Positions 36,815 to 44,849 of a stretch of 64,000 bases of DNA are shown here, in pieces (the first letter of the stretch is position 1; each line of letters opens with the position of its first letter). The stretch comes from Galbibacter orientalis DSM 19592. Its GTDB lineage: Bacteria > Bacteroidota > Bacteroidia > Flavobacteriales > Flavobacteriaceae. A model generated the notes under the pieces. It saw nothing but the letters and a program-made list of their open reading frames with translations. It was not told the DNA's origin and ran no database searches. The stretch covers positions 2,273,466-2,337,465 of the forward strand of contig NZ_JH651379.1 of assembly GCF_000260115.1 (NCBI RefSeq). The letters run 5' to 3'. Made by a program: the position numbers and the translations under genes.

Positions 36815-39001
36815 TTATCTTGTAAATAACAACTCTCTATACTTTGTTAACGGCCAGATATTATCTTCCACCAACAATTCTAATTTATCACAATGGTAGC
36901 GTATTTGTTCAAAATAAGGCAATACTTTATTACAATATGCTTCCGCTTTTAACTGTGCTTTTTCTAACTTATTAGCGCTTTTACGCTCCTCAATCATAAA
37001 TTTAACTTTAGAATTTATTTCTGAAATATGATTAGAAATTTCTTCAATTAAATCTATTTGCTCTGGAGCTAATTTTTTAAAATCGCTTCCAAAGACCTCT
37101 TTTAATCCTTTTACATTCTGAATTAATGTATTTTGATATTTAATAGCGGTTGGAATAACATGATTTCTAGCGATATCTCCTAAAACACGACCTTCAATTT
37201 GCACTTTATGCGCATACTCTTCTAATTCAATTTCTTGACGCGCTATTATTTCTACAGAATTCATCACCCCCATTTCTTCATATAAATCGATTGCTTTTTT
37301 AGAAACCACTGCTTTTAGTGCCTGTGGGGTATTTTTATTATTACTAAGTCCACGCTTCTCAGCTTCCTTTTCCCAAGCCTCGCTATAACCATCTCCTTCA
37401 AATCTAATTTTCTTAGAAGCTTTGATATATTCTCTCAATACATTAAAAATAGCCTCATCCTTCTTCAATCCTTTTTTATCAATCAAACCATCAACCTCTT
37501 TTTTAAACTCTTTTAACTGTTTTGCTACAATTGTATTTAAAACCGTCATTGGTTTAGCGCAATTAGATTTTGAACCAACCGCTCTAAATTCAAATTTATT
37601 TCCTGTAAAAGCAAAAGAAGAAGTCCGGTTTCTATCGGTATTATCTAAAAGAATTTCAGGAATTTTTCCAACTACATTCAGTTTTAAATCTGTTTTTTCT
37701 TGAGGTGATAACTTCCCTTTAGAAACATCTTCCAATTCATCTAAAACCTTTGTTAACTGAGAACCAATAAATACTGAAATAATTGCTGGCGGTGCTTCTC
37801 CTGCTCCCAAACGATGATCGTTTGTAGCTGAAGCCACCGAAGCTCTAATAAGCTCTTCGTTATCATGAACTGCTTTTATTGTATTAATAAAAAATGTAAG
37901 AAACTGAAGATTTTTTGTAGGTGTAGTCCCTGGACTTAATAGGTTTATTCCATTATTTGTTGCCAACGACCAGTTGTTATGTTTTCCAGAACCATTAACT
38001 CCCACGAAAGGTTTTTCATGAAAAAGCACTTTAAAATTATGCTTATCGGCAGTTTTATCCATTAAATCCATTATAAGAGAATTATGATCTACCGCTAAAT
38101 TAGCTTCTTCAAAAAGTGGCGCTAATTCAAACTGATTTGGTGCTACTTCATTATGACGTGTTTTTACTGGAATTCCCAATTTAACACAATCGTTTTCCAA
38201 TTCTCTCATAAAATTAAGCACTCTATCTGGAATTGAACCAAAGTAATGATCGTCTAATTGCTGACCTTTAGCTGGCGAATGCCCCAAAAGCGTTCTTCCT
38301 GCCAAAACAATATCTGGTCTTGAATATGCTAATGCCTTATCTATTAAGAAATACTCTTGCTCCCAACCTAAAGTTGCATTTACCTTAGAAACACTTTTAT
38401 CAAAATAGCGAGCAACCTCTGTAGCGGCATTATCTACCGCTTGTAAAGCTCTTAAAAGTGGCGCTTTATTATCTAAAGCCTCCCCAGTGTAGGAAACAAA
38501 AACAGTAGGAATACATAATGTTGTACCATAAACAAAAGCTGGAGAAGTTGGATCCCAAGCTGTATAACCACGAGCTTCAAAAGTATTTCTAATTCCACCA
38601 TGCGGAAAACTAGAAGCATCTGGCTCTTGCTGCACTAATTGATCGCCTCCAAATTTTTCTACCGCCTGAGAACTATTTATAGGCTCAAAAAAAGAATCAT
38701 GTTTTTCTGCAGTAGCTCCAGTAAGTGGCTGAAACCAATGTGTATAATGAGTTGCTCCTTTAGTAATTGCCCAATTTTTCATTGCCGATGCAATCTCATC
38801 TGCCAACTTCCTATCAATTTTCAAGCCGCCTTCTATAGCAGAAATTACATTATTGTACGCCTCCTTAGACATAACTTGACGCATTACCATTTCATTAAAA
38901 ACATTGGTTCCAAATATTTCAGAACGTTTACTAGTTACTTCAACTGGTAAAGGTTTGCGTTCAAAAGTTTTATTAATTGCCTTAAATCTAATTGTTGACA
39001 T
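36815..39001 (-). CDS. glnN: glutamine synthetase type III
   Basis: Assimilates ammonium: glutamate plus NH3 plus ATP to glutamine. At 728 residues it is the large GSIII form common in Bacteroidetes and cyanobacteria. Signature parts are NWAITKGATHYTHWFQPLTG and EKHDSFFEP (GSIII marker), GWEQEYFLIDKALAYSRPDI, KTRHNEVAPNQFELAPLFEE, HEKPFVGVNGSGKHNNWSLA and NDHRLGAGEAPPAIISVFIG. The catalytic order is complete. It is transcribed divergently from a GSII-type gene 283 bp away. Confidence 0.96.
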   Translation of the reverse strand: MSTIRFKAINKTFERKPLPVEVTSKRSEIFGTNVFNEMVMRQVMSKEAYNNVISAIEGGLKIDRKLADEIASAMKNWAITKGATHYTHWFQPLTGATAEKHDSFFEPINSSQAVEKFGGDQLVQQEPDASSFPHGGIRNTFEARGYTAWDPTSPAFVYGTTLCIPTVFVSYTGEALDNKAPLLRALQAVDNAATEVARYFDKSVSKVNATLGWEQEYFLIDKALAYSRPDIVLAGRTLLGHSPAKGQQLDDHYFGSIPDRVLNFMRELENDCVKLGIPVKTRHNEVAPNQFELAPLFEEANLAVDHNSLIMDLMDKTADKHNFKVLFHEKPFVGVNGSGKHNNWSLATNNGINLLSPGTTPTKNLQFLTFFINTIKAVHDNEELIRASVASATNDHRLGAGEAPPAIISVFIGSQLTKVLDELEDVSKGKLSPQEKTDLKLNVVGKIPEILLDNTDRNRTSSFAFTGNKFEFRAVGSKSNCAKPMTVLNTIVAKQLKEFKKEVDGLIDKKGLKKDEAIFNVLREYIKASKKIRFEGDGYSEAWEKEAEKRGLSNNKNTPQALKAVVSKKAIDLYEEMGVMNSVEIIARQEIELEEYAHKVQIEGRVLGDIARNHVIPTAIKYQNTLIQNVKGLKEVFGSDFKKLAPEQIDLIEEISNHISEINSKVKFMIEERKSANKLEKAQLKAEAYCNKVLPYFEQIRYHCDKLELLVEDNIWPLTKYRELLFTR

Positions 39002-39148
39002 ATTGCTTCGTTATAAAAAAGTTGATTTTAAATTCTAAATGTTTGATAAATAACAAAAGTGCTATTTAAGCTTTTTATTCGATACCTTTAAGTAAATAAA
39101 ATATTAAATTATTATTAACAAATTTCAGGATATTTATATAAAAAAGAA

Positions 39149-39207
39149 AATACCCCCTACAAAAATAGGGTATTAATAAAAATAGCAAACTTTTTTCAAA
39201 AATACCC
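39149..39207. promoter_or_regulatory. candidate operators in the glnN-glnA divergent region
   Basis: AATACCC (39149-39155) and its complement GGGTATT (39168-39174) form an inverted repeat with 12-bp spacing, and a third AATACCC is at 39201-39207. Such repeated half-sites between two divergent nitrogen genes suggest a shared regulator binding site. Confidence 0.45.
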
Positions 39208-39239
39208 CTTTAATTTTCGGGACAAGAAACAAAATACCA

Positions 39240-39247
39240 TATTTTTG
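39240..39247 (+). promoter_or_regulatory. -7 element of the GSII gene
   Basis: TATTTTTG, 37 bp before the ATG. The -33 element is not clear (TTTTCGG near 39214-39220). Confidence 0.5.
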
Positions 39248-39284
39248 TCTACGAGTAAAGTTCAATTAAAAATTATTATAAGAA

Positions 39285-40298
39285 ATGAGCAAGGCTAAAC
39301 TTGAGTACATTTGGTTAGATGGATATTTTCCAACCCAAAACATGAGAAGTAAAACTAAAGTTGAAGATAATTTCAGCGGTAAACTAGAAGATTGTCCAAT
39401 TTGGTCATTCGATGGTTCTTCTACAAAACAAGCAGAAGGAGGTTCTTCTGACTGTTTATTAAAGCCTGTTTCTATTTTCCCAGATCCAGCAAGAAGAAAT
39501 GGATACTTGGTAATGGCAGAGGTTCTAAATGCCGATGGTACGCCACATGAAACCAACTCGAGAGCTACAATTGATGATGAAAATGATGAAGATTTCTGGT
39601 TTGGTTTCGAACAAGAGTACTTTATTATGGATGCTAAAACACAACTTCCATTAGGATTCCCTGTTGGAGGTTACCCTGGTCCACAAGGATTATATTACTG
39701 TTCGGTTGGTGGTTTAAACACTCACGGAAGAGAAGTTGTTGAAAGACACGCAGATTTATGTATCGACGCAGGATTAAACTTTGAAGGAATTAACCAAGAG
39801 GTTGCATGCGGACAGTGGGAATACCAAATTTTCGCCAAAGGAGGTAAAAGAGCTGGAGACGAAATCTGGATTTCTCGTTATTTATTAGATAGATTATGTG
39901 AAGAATATGGTTACTATATTGAATACCATCCAAAACCAGTTAAAGGAGATTGGAATGGTTCTGGTATGCACGCTAACTTCTCTAATACATTATTGAGAAC
40001 TTGTGGTTCTAAAGATGTTTACGATAAAGTTTGTGAAGCTTTTAGACCAGTAACTAAAGAACATATTGCTGTTTATGGTGAGTTTAACGACGAGCGTTTA
40101 ACTGGAAAACATGAAACTGCTTCTATTACCGATTTTAGTTATGGGGTTTCTGATAGAGGAGCTTCTATCCGTATTCCAATTATTACAGTAGAAAAAGGAT
40201 ACAAAGGATGGTTAGAAGATAGACGTCCTGCTTCTAATGCAGATCCATACAAAGTTGCTTCAAGAATTATTGAAACAGTGAAAGACGTAAAAGCCTAA
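39285..40298 (+). CDS. glutamine synthetase, GSII (eukaryote-like, beta-grasp) type
   Basis: A second, unrelated glutamine synthetase. The 337-residue protein is the short GSII form: LEYIWLDGYFPTQNMRSKTK, PIWSFDGSSTKQAEGGSSDC, FWFGFEQEYFIMD, CGQWEYQIFAKGGKRAGDEI, GDWNGSGMHANFSNTLLRTC and GASIRIPIITVEKGYKGWLE. GSII enzymes are typical of eukaryotes, Rhizobiaceae, Streptomyces and many Bacteroidetes. It is divergent from GSIII and ends in a strong terminator. Two isoforms probably respond to different nitrogen conditions (inference). Confidence 0.95.
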   Translation: MSKAKLEYIWLDGYFPTQNMRSKTKVEDNFSGKLEDCPIWSFDGSSTKQAEGGSSDCLLKPVSIFPDPARRNGYLVMAEVLNADGTPHETNSRATIDDENDEDFWFGFEQEYFIMDAKTQLPLGFPVGGYPGPQGLYYCSVGGLNTHGREVVERHADLCIDAGLNFEGINQEVACGQWEYQIFAKGGKRAGDEIWISRYLLDRLCEEYGYYIEYHPKPVKGDWNGSGMHANFSNTLLRTCGSKDVYDKVCEAFRPVTKEHIAVYGEFNDERLTGKHETASITDFSYGVSDRGASIRIPIITVEKGYKGWLEDRRPASNADPYKVASRIIETVKDVKA

Positions 40299-40320
40299 AC
40301 ACTTTTAAGATTTAATATAT

Positions 40321-40355
40321 AAAAATGCTGTCTATTTTAGGCAGCATTTTTTTTG
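40321..40355 (+). terminator. intrinsic terminator of the GSII gene
   Basis: AAAAATGCTG (40321-40330) pairs with CAGCATTTTT (40342-40351), followed by more T. It is 23 bp past the stop. Confidence 0.9.
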
Positions 40356-40481
40356 TTCTTTTATAGAACACCATAAAAATAGGTCAATAACCACTAGAAG
40401 AAAACTAAAAAAACGGTTCGATATAGCCGTTAAAACAGCAAAACTATTACATCCTACAACCTTGTAAATCAGATACTTAAT

Positions 40482-41417
40482 CTAAAGTATAGTCCAGACA
40501 AAAATACCGTATAGCCCTAATAAAATTATTCCATCACGCCAACCTAATCGTAATCCTCTTGGCAAAAAAACCAATGGTAGGATAATAAATGAGATTCCTA
40601 ACATCCAATAAATATCGTTAGTAAGTAAGCCCTTATCGTTAATTATAATTGGTTGAATAATTGAAGTAACTCCAAGAACCGCCAAAATATTGAACATATT
40701 AGAACCTATTAAGTTTCCTAAAGAGATAGCTTTTTCCTTTTTCATTACTGCTATTATAGAAGCTGCCAATTCGGGCACACTTGTTCCTATAGAAACTACC
40801 GTTACCGCTATTACCCTTTTACTTACTCCATAAAATTCGGCCATTCCAACTGCTCCGCTAATTAGTAATTCCGAACCTCCCCATAAGCAGACTCCTCCTA
40901 AACCTAAGAGAATCCCTGTTTTTAAAACCGATAAAGGCGCTTCCTCCTTTACCTCCAATTCCTCCACAACTGCAGGTTTTTGAACTTTTAAAAGGTAGAT
41001 TAAAAAAATTATTAGAAAGAGCACTAGGATAATCCCTTCATAGCGCTGTAGAGAATTGTCAAAAGCTACAAAACCAAATAACACACAAGAAGAAATCATC
41101 ATTACTGGCCAATCGGTTTTATAAAAGCTTCGTTCCACTTGTATAGGAGATAAAATAATAGTTACGGCCAAAACCAATCCTAAATTTGCCACATTAGAAC
41201 CAACCACATTTCCCATTGCTAAATCTGGAAAACCATTTAAAGCCGATTTTACACTTACAATTAATTCTGGAGCTGATGTGGCAAATGAAACCACCGTCAT
41301 TCCGATTACTATTTTAGGAATATTAAGTCGTAAAGAAATACTAACTGCCGACTTTAACAACCAATTTCCTCCTAATATCAATAAGATTAATCCAGAAACA
41401 ATAAAGAGTAAATTCAT
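40482..41417 (-). CDS. CaCA-family sodium/calcium antiporter (YrbG-like)
   Basis: The 311-residue membrane protein has about ten helices and the two inverted alpha-repeats of the CaCA family: SFATSAPELIVSVKSALNGF with MGNVVGSNVANLGLVLAVT in the first half, and SIGTSVPELAASIIAVMKKE with LGNLIGSNMFNILAVLGVT in the second. It exchanges Na+ or K+ against Ca2+ across the inner membrane. It is monocistronic. Confidence 0.92.
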   Translation of the reverse strand: MNLLFIVSGLILLILGGNWLLKSAVSISLRLNIPKIVIGMTVVSFATSAPELIVSVKSALNGFPDLAMGNVVGSNVANLGLVLAVTIILSPIQVERSFYKTDWPVMMISSCVLFGFVAFDNSLQRYEGIILVLFLIIFLIYLLKVQKPAVVEELEVKEEAPLSVLKTGILLGLGGVCLWGGSELLISGAVGMAEFYGVSKRVIAVTVVSIGTSVPELAASIIAVMKKEKAISLGNLIGSNMFNILAVLGVTSIIQPIIINDKGLLTNDIYWMLGISFIILPLVFLPRGLRLGWRDGIILLGLYGIFVWTIL

Positions 41418-41516
41418 ATAAAAAATTCTTACAAAGTATTTTGCTAAACAAAGATACTTCTTCCTTTAGCAAAACATAACAGTATTTATAAATTACCAAC
41501 AACAAAAACAATAAAC

Positions 41517-41572
41517 AACTACAATAATAGTTTATTAACTATTTTTATAGTTGTATAACTAAAATAATAGTT
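41517..41572. promoter_or_regulatory. three BlaI-type operators, 20 bp apart
   Basis: Three copies of AACTA-N6-TAGTT at 41517-41532 (AACTACAATAATAGTT), 41537-41552 (AACTATTTTTATAGTT) and 41557-41572 (AACTAAAATAATAGTT). The starts are spaced exactly 20 bp, about two helical turns, so three repressor dimers would line up on one DNA face. They sit 40-95 bp before the repressor gene. Fits autorepression by the BlaI-like protein. Confidence 0.75.
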
Positions 41573-41611
41573 ATATATTCGTTTCAACTTAAAAGAAATA
41601 AATTTCTACTC

Positions 41612-41971
41612 ATGCAAAAGCTAACAAATAAAGAAGAAGAAATTATGAAGATTTTATGGAAGCTTGACAAAGCTTTTGTAAAAGAAGTTCAAGCAGAAAT
41701 AAGGGAAGATAAACCCCATTACAACACCCTTTCTACTATTATTAGAAATTTAGAAGAAAAAGGATACGTAGCACATAATGCTTTTGGAAATACACATCAA
41801 TACTACCCTATTATAAAAAAGGAAGCCTACCGAAAAAGATTTGTATCGACAGCAGTTGAAGATTATTTCAACAACTCCTATAAAAACATTGTTTCGTTTT
41901 TTGCTGATGAAAAAAAGATTAGCGTTGCAGAATTAAAAGAAATTATAGAACAAATAGAAAAAAATAACTAA
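41612..41971 (+). CDS. BlaI/MecI/CopY-family repressor
   Basis: The 119-residue winged-helix repressor starts LTNKEEEIMKILWKLDKAFV, with the recognition helix around YNTLSTIIRNLEEKGYVAHN and a C-terminal dimer region VSFFADEKKISVAELKEIIE. In the classic system it is cut when the M56 sensor is triggered. The stop overlaps the start of the M56 gene by one base (TAATG), so the pair is coupled. No beta-lactamase gene is adjacent; Bacteroidetes use such pairs for other envelope signals. Confidence 0.92.
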   Translation: MQKLTNKEEEIMKILWKLDKAFVKEVQAEIREDKPHYNTLSTIIRNLEEKGYVAHNAFGNTHQYYPIIKKEAYRKRFVSTAVEDYFNNSYKNIVSFFADEKKISVAELKEIIEQIEKNN

Positions 41972-43806
41972 TGGAAGTTTTCTTTATACATCTCATTAAA
42001 TCGTCTGGGATTTTGGTATTATTCTGGGCAGTTTACCACCTATTTTTAAAAAAAGAAACTTTTTTTAATTCAACTAGATGGTTTTTAAATTTTGGATTAA
42101 TTGCCTCCATCGTTATCCCTTTTATTTATTTTAAAACTATAAATATTATTGAAGTTCCTACAACCACTCCTACTTCTCTACCTACAATAACAAATGAAAC
42201 AGCACAAGAAATTTCTGTAGCCAGTAAATTACTAACTTATGCTTTCTATGGATATCTATTAGGAATATTATTTTTTAGCACTAAGCTATTAATTCAATTA
42301 GCTTCATTATATCGGTTTATAAAAAAAGGAACTCTCAAGAAAGGTAATTTTAACTATGTGCTAACAAACGAAAATATGAGTCCGTTTTCATTCTTCAACT
42401 ATATAGTTTACAATCCAAACATATATAAAGAGAAGGAATTAGAAGCCATTCTAACCCATGAGCAAATTCATGCAAAGCAGCACCATTCTATTGATGTTAT
42501 TTTTCTTCATATATACACCATTGTATTCTGGATAAACCCAATTGCTTGGTTGTATAAAAAGGAACACACTCAAAACTTAGAGTATATAACAGATCTACAT
42601 ACTTCTAATAAACTCAATACCCAAAAAGAATATCAATATTTACTATTGAAGCAATTAAACGGAATGCAATATTCCATCATCAATCCATTTTATAATTCAT
42701 TAATCAAAAAACGAATCGTTATGTTACAAAAACAAAAATCACACAAAAAGAACCTTTGGAAGTACAGTTTAATCCTCCCGTTATTAGCTGGTTTTATGAT
42801 GCTTTTTAGCTTTAAAACAGTTACTAAGTTTAATCATTTAAATGAAAACACTACCAATCAATACGTAATTACAAAACAAACAACAGATAATGAGCTTGAA
42901 GAATTAAAAAATAAAGTCCAAAAACAGGGCAATAAATTAATCTATAGTAATCTTAAACGTAATTCGTCTGGATTAATAAAAAATATTAAGATTAAGTATA
43001 TTGTAGGAAGCATAAAAGCAGGACCAACGGAATTCAGTAAAGAAGAAGGGATTGGTAATTTATATTTCGGAACAAACAACAACACTGTTTATTTAGATAT
43101 TGAAAAGTCCACAGACAATAACCTACTAACAGAACAGCCCAAAAGCAAACAATTAAATGATCCTATGTATGTGGTAGACGGTAAAATAATGCCGAAAGAT
43201 TTTGATGTAAAGTCAATTGACCCAGAAAGTATTTATAGCATGAATGTTATAAAAGGAGAGAGTGCTATTGAAAAATACGGTGAAAAAGGTAGAAATGGAG
43301 TTGTAGAAATATTCTTAAAAGTTAGTGACCAAATAAACTTAAACAGTAGTGATAGTAAAAATAGTTTTAAAATATCTTCAACTACAATAGATCAAAAAGA
43401 AAAGCCACTTTATGTTTTAGATGGCAAAATTCTCCATGAAGATTTTGATATAAATACGATTGATCCTTCCACAATTAATCATATTAATGTACTCAAAGAT
43501 GCTAAAGCTACTAAAAAATATGGAGATGAAGGTAAAAATGGAGTAATTGAGATTGTTTTGGAAACTAATACTAGTGAAGCAAAGAATAAAAGTACTTCAA
43601 TTCAATTTAAAAAAATTGACCCCAATCAATTAATTATCCTTGATGGAAAAGAAATAAGTCATGAAGAATACTCCAAAATAGATCGAGAAGAAATTAGAGC
43701 TTTTATCATTCTTAAAGATGGAGATGCCGTTGAAAAATATGGTGAAAAAGGTAAAAATGGAGTAATAATAATTCAAACTAAAGGAAGTTCAAAAAATAGT
43801 TTTTAA
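41971..43806 (+). CDS. BlaR1-like M56 peptidase with three TonB-plug-like modules
   Basis: The 611-residue membrane protein has four N-terminal helices (about 5-25, 35-53, 85-110, 260-285) and the zinc motif HEQIH (163-167) of the M56 family. After the last helix the extracytoplasmic part contains three tandem modules at about 398-450, 478-535 and 553-608. Each has a (Y/I)xLDGK-like start, an IDP or IDRE step, an (I/V)LKD or VIKGE segment and a KYGxxGKNGV(V/I)EI end, the form found in TonB-dependent receptor plug domains. The modules probably sense or bind a periplasmic signal. The substrate is presumed to be the BlaI-type repressor. Confidence 0.85.
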   Translation: MEVFFIHLIKSSGILVLFWAVYHLFLKKETFFNSTRWFLNFGLIASIVIPFIYFKTINIIEVPTTTPTSLPTITNETAQEISVASKLLTYAFYGYLLGILFFSTKLLIQLASLYRFIKKGTLKKGNFNYVLTNENMSPFSFFNYIVYNPNIYKEKELEAILTHEQIHAKQHHSIDVIFLHIYTIVFWINPIAWLYKKEHTQNLEYITDLHTSNKLNTQKEYQYLLLKQLNGMQYSIINPFYNSLIKKRIVMLQKQKSHKKNLWKYSLILPLLAGFMMLFSFKTVTKFNHLNENTTNQYVITKQTTDNELEELKNKVQKQGNKLIYSNLKRNSSGLIKNIKIKYIVGSIKAGPTEFSKEEGIGNLYFGTNNNTVYLDIEKSTDNNLLTEQPKSKQLNDPMYVVDGKIMPKDFDVKSIDPESIYSMNVIKGESAIEKYGEKGRNGVVEIFLKVSDQINLNSSDSKNSFKISSTTIDQKEKPLYVLDGKILHEDFDINTIDPSTINHINVLKDAKATKKYGDEGKNGVIEIVLETNTSEAKNKSTSIQFKKIDPNQLIILDGKEISHEEYSKIDREEIRAFIILKDGDAVEKYGEKGKNGVIIIQTKGSSKNSF

Positions 43807-43831
43807 ATTTAATACATCGTATAGCTTATAT

Positions 43832-43872
43832 TAGCTCATTGCATTTATAGAAAAGCAATGAGCTATTTTTTT
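43832..43872 (+). terminator. terminator of the blaI-M56 operon
   Basis: TAGCTCATTGC (43832-43842) pairs with GCAATGAGCTA (43855-43865), followed by seven T. Confidence 0.92.
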
Positions 43873-44036
43873 GAGTAAGGATTCTAACGGCTAGTTTTCG
43901 GTATACTTTTACTGATTTTTTATCAAAAAAAATAAAGAAAAACTTGATTACGGAGCAAAATCCGCCACAAGAGATAAACGACTATACTCCCGATAATTAT
44001 CTCTATATTTTTTACCTTTACAAGAAAAATAACTAT

Positions 44037-44189
44037 ATGAAAAAGAAATTTTTTAAACTGTTAGCAAGAATAAATAAGTTAATCCTCCCTTCTTTTACAA
44101 AAAAAGAACTGGATTTGGCAAAAGCGAGTAAATTCCAATTAGCTATTATTGGCTGGCGTGCCTATGTTACCAAAAATGCTTTGGACTAA
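44037..44189 (+). CDS. small conserved basic protein, 50 residues
   Basis: The protein MKKKFFKLLARINKLILPSF then TKKELDLAKASKFQLAIIGW has a basic amphipathic N-terminal half. An ATG at 44037 is more convincing than the longer TTG-started frame (43944), whose extra residues look like untranslated leader. It overlaps the convergent apt gene by four bases. Similar short proteins occur in Flavobacteriaceae, as far as I recall. The function is unknown. Confidence 0.6.
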   Translation: MKKKFFKLLARINKLILPSFTKKELDLAKASKFQLAIIGWRAYVTKNALD

Positions 44190-44698
44190 TAAGTTATAAC
44201 CGCTTTTACTTCATGATTTTTCAATTTTTCTCTTCCAGAGAGGAAAGATAATTCCATTAAAAAATTACACTGCACCACTTCTCCACCTAGTTTTTCCACT
44301 AATTTACATACCGCTTCGGCAGTTCCACCAGTTGCTAAAACATCGTCATGGATTAGAACTTTATCTCCTTTTTTTATAGCATCGGTATGGATTTCTAACT
44401 TATCTTCTCCATATTCTAAAGCATATATTTGTGAAGTAGTTTCTGCTGGCAACTTATTTGGTTTTCTAACTGGCACAAAACCACATGTTAGCTTTTGAGC
44501 CAATAATGTCCCGAAGAAAAAGCCCCTACTTTCAATTCCAACTACAACATCTATTTTTTTACCCTCTATTTTTTTATACAACTCATCCACCGCCAAATGG
44601 GTTGCTTTAGTACTCAATAACAGTGGTGTAATGTCTTTAAACAAAATCCCTTGCTTTGGAAAGTCTTGTATATCACGAATGTAATCTGAGAGCTGCAT
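44186..44698 (-). CDS. apt: adenine phosphoribosyltransferase
   Basis: Purine salvage: adenine plus PRPP to AMP. The 170-residue protein has the PRPP-binding motif KVLIHDDVLATGGTAEAVCK, the adenine-specific region VVGIESRGFFFGTLLAQKL, and an N-terminal IRDIQDFPKQGILFKDITPL typical of Apt. The length is normal. Confidence 0.97.
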   Translation of the reverse strand: MQLSDYIRDIQDFPKQGILFKDITPLLLSTKATHLAVDELYKKIEGKKIDVVVGIESRGFFFGTLLAQKLTCGFVPVRKPNKLPAETTSQIYALEYGEDKLEIHTDAIKKGDKVLIHDDVLATGGTAEAVCKLVEKLGGEVVQCNFLMELSFLSGREKLKNHEVKAVITY

Positions 44699-44849
44699 AG
44701 GTTGTGCTTTTTTTAATTTTAGCTAATAATACAATAAAAATAACTTAATCTTAAAATTAAAATATTCTGTCGTAAAATTATTTCGTATAACTACTGTTTA
44801 TTCTTACTTTTAGCCAAATCTAAGCTACTAATTCACAGATATCTAAAAT

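Noticed and set aside
40412-40440. tRNA T-arm (GGTTCGA)
   Set aside because: Only a short hairpin AACGG/CCGTT; no cloverleaf.
43944-44036. Longer form of the 50-residue protein
   Set aside because: Starts with TTG and has non-conserved sequence; the ATG at 44037 fits better.
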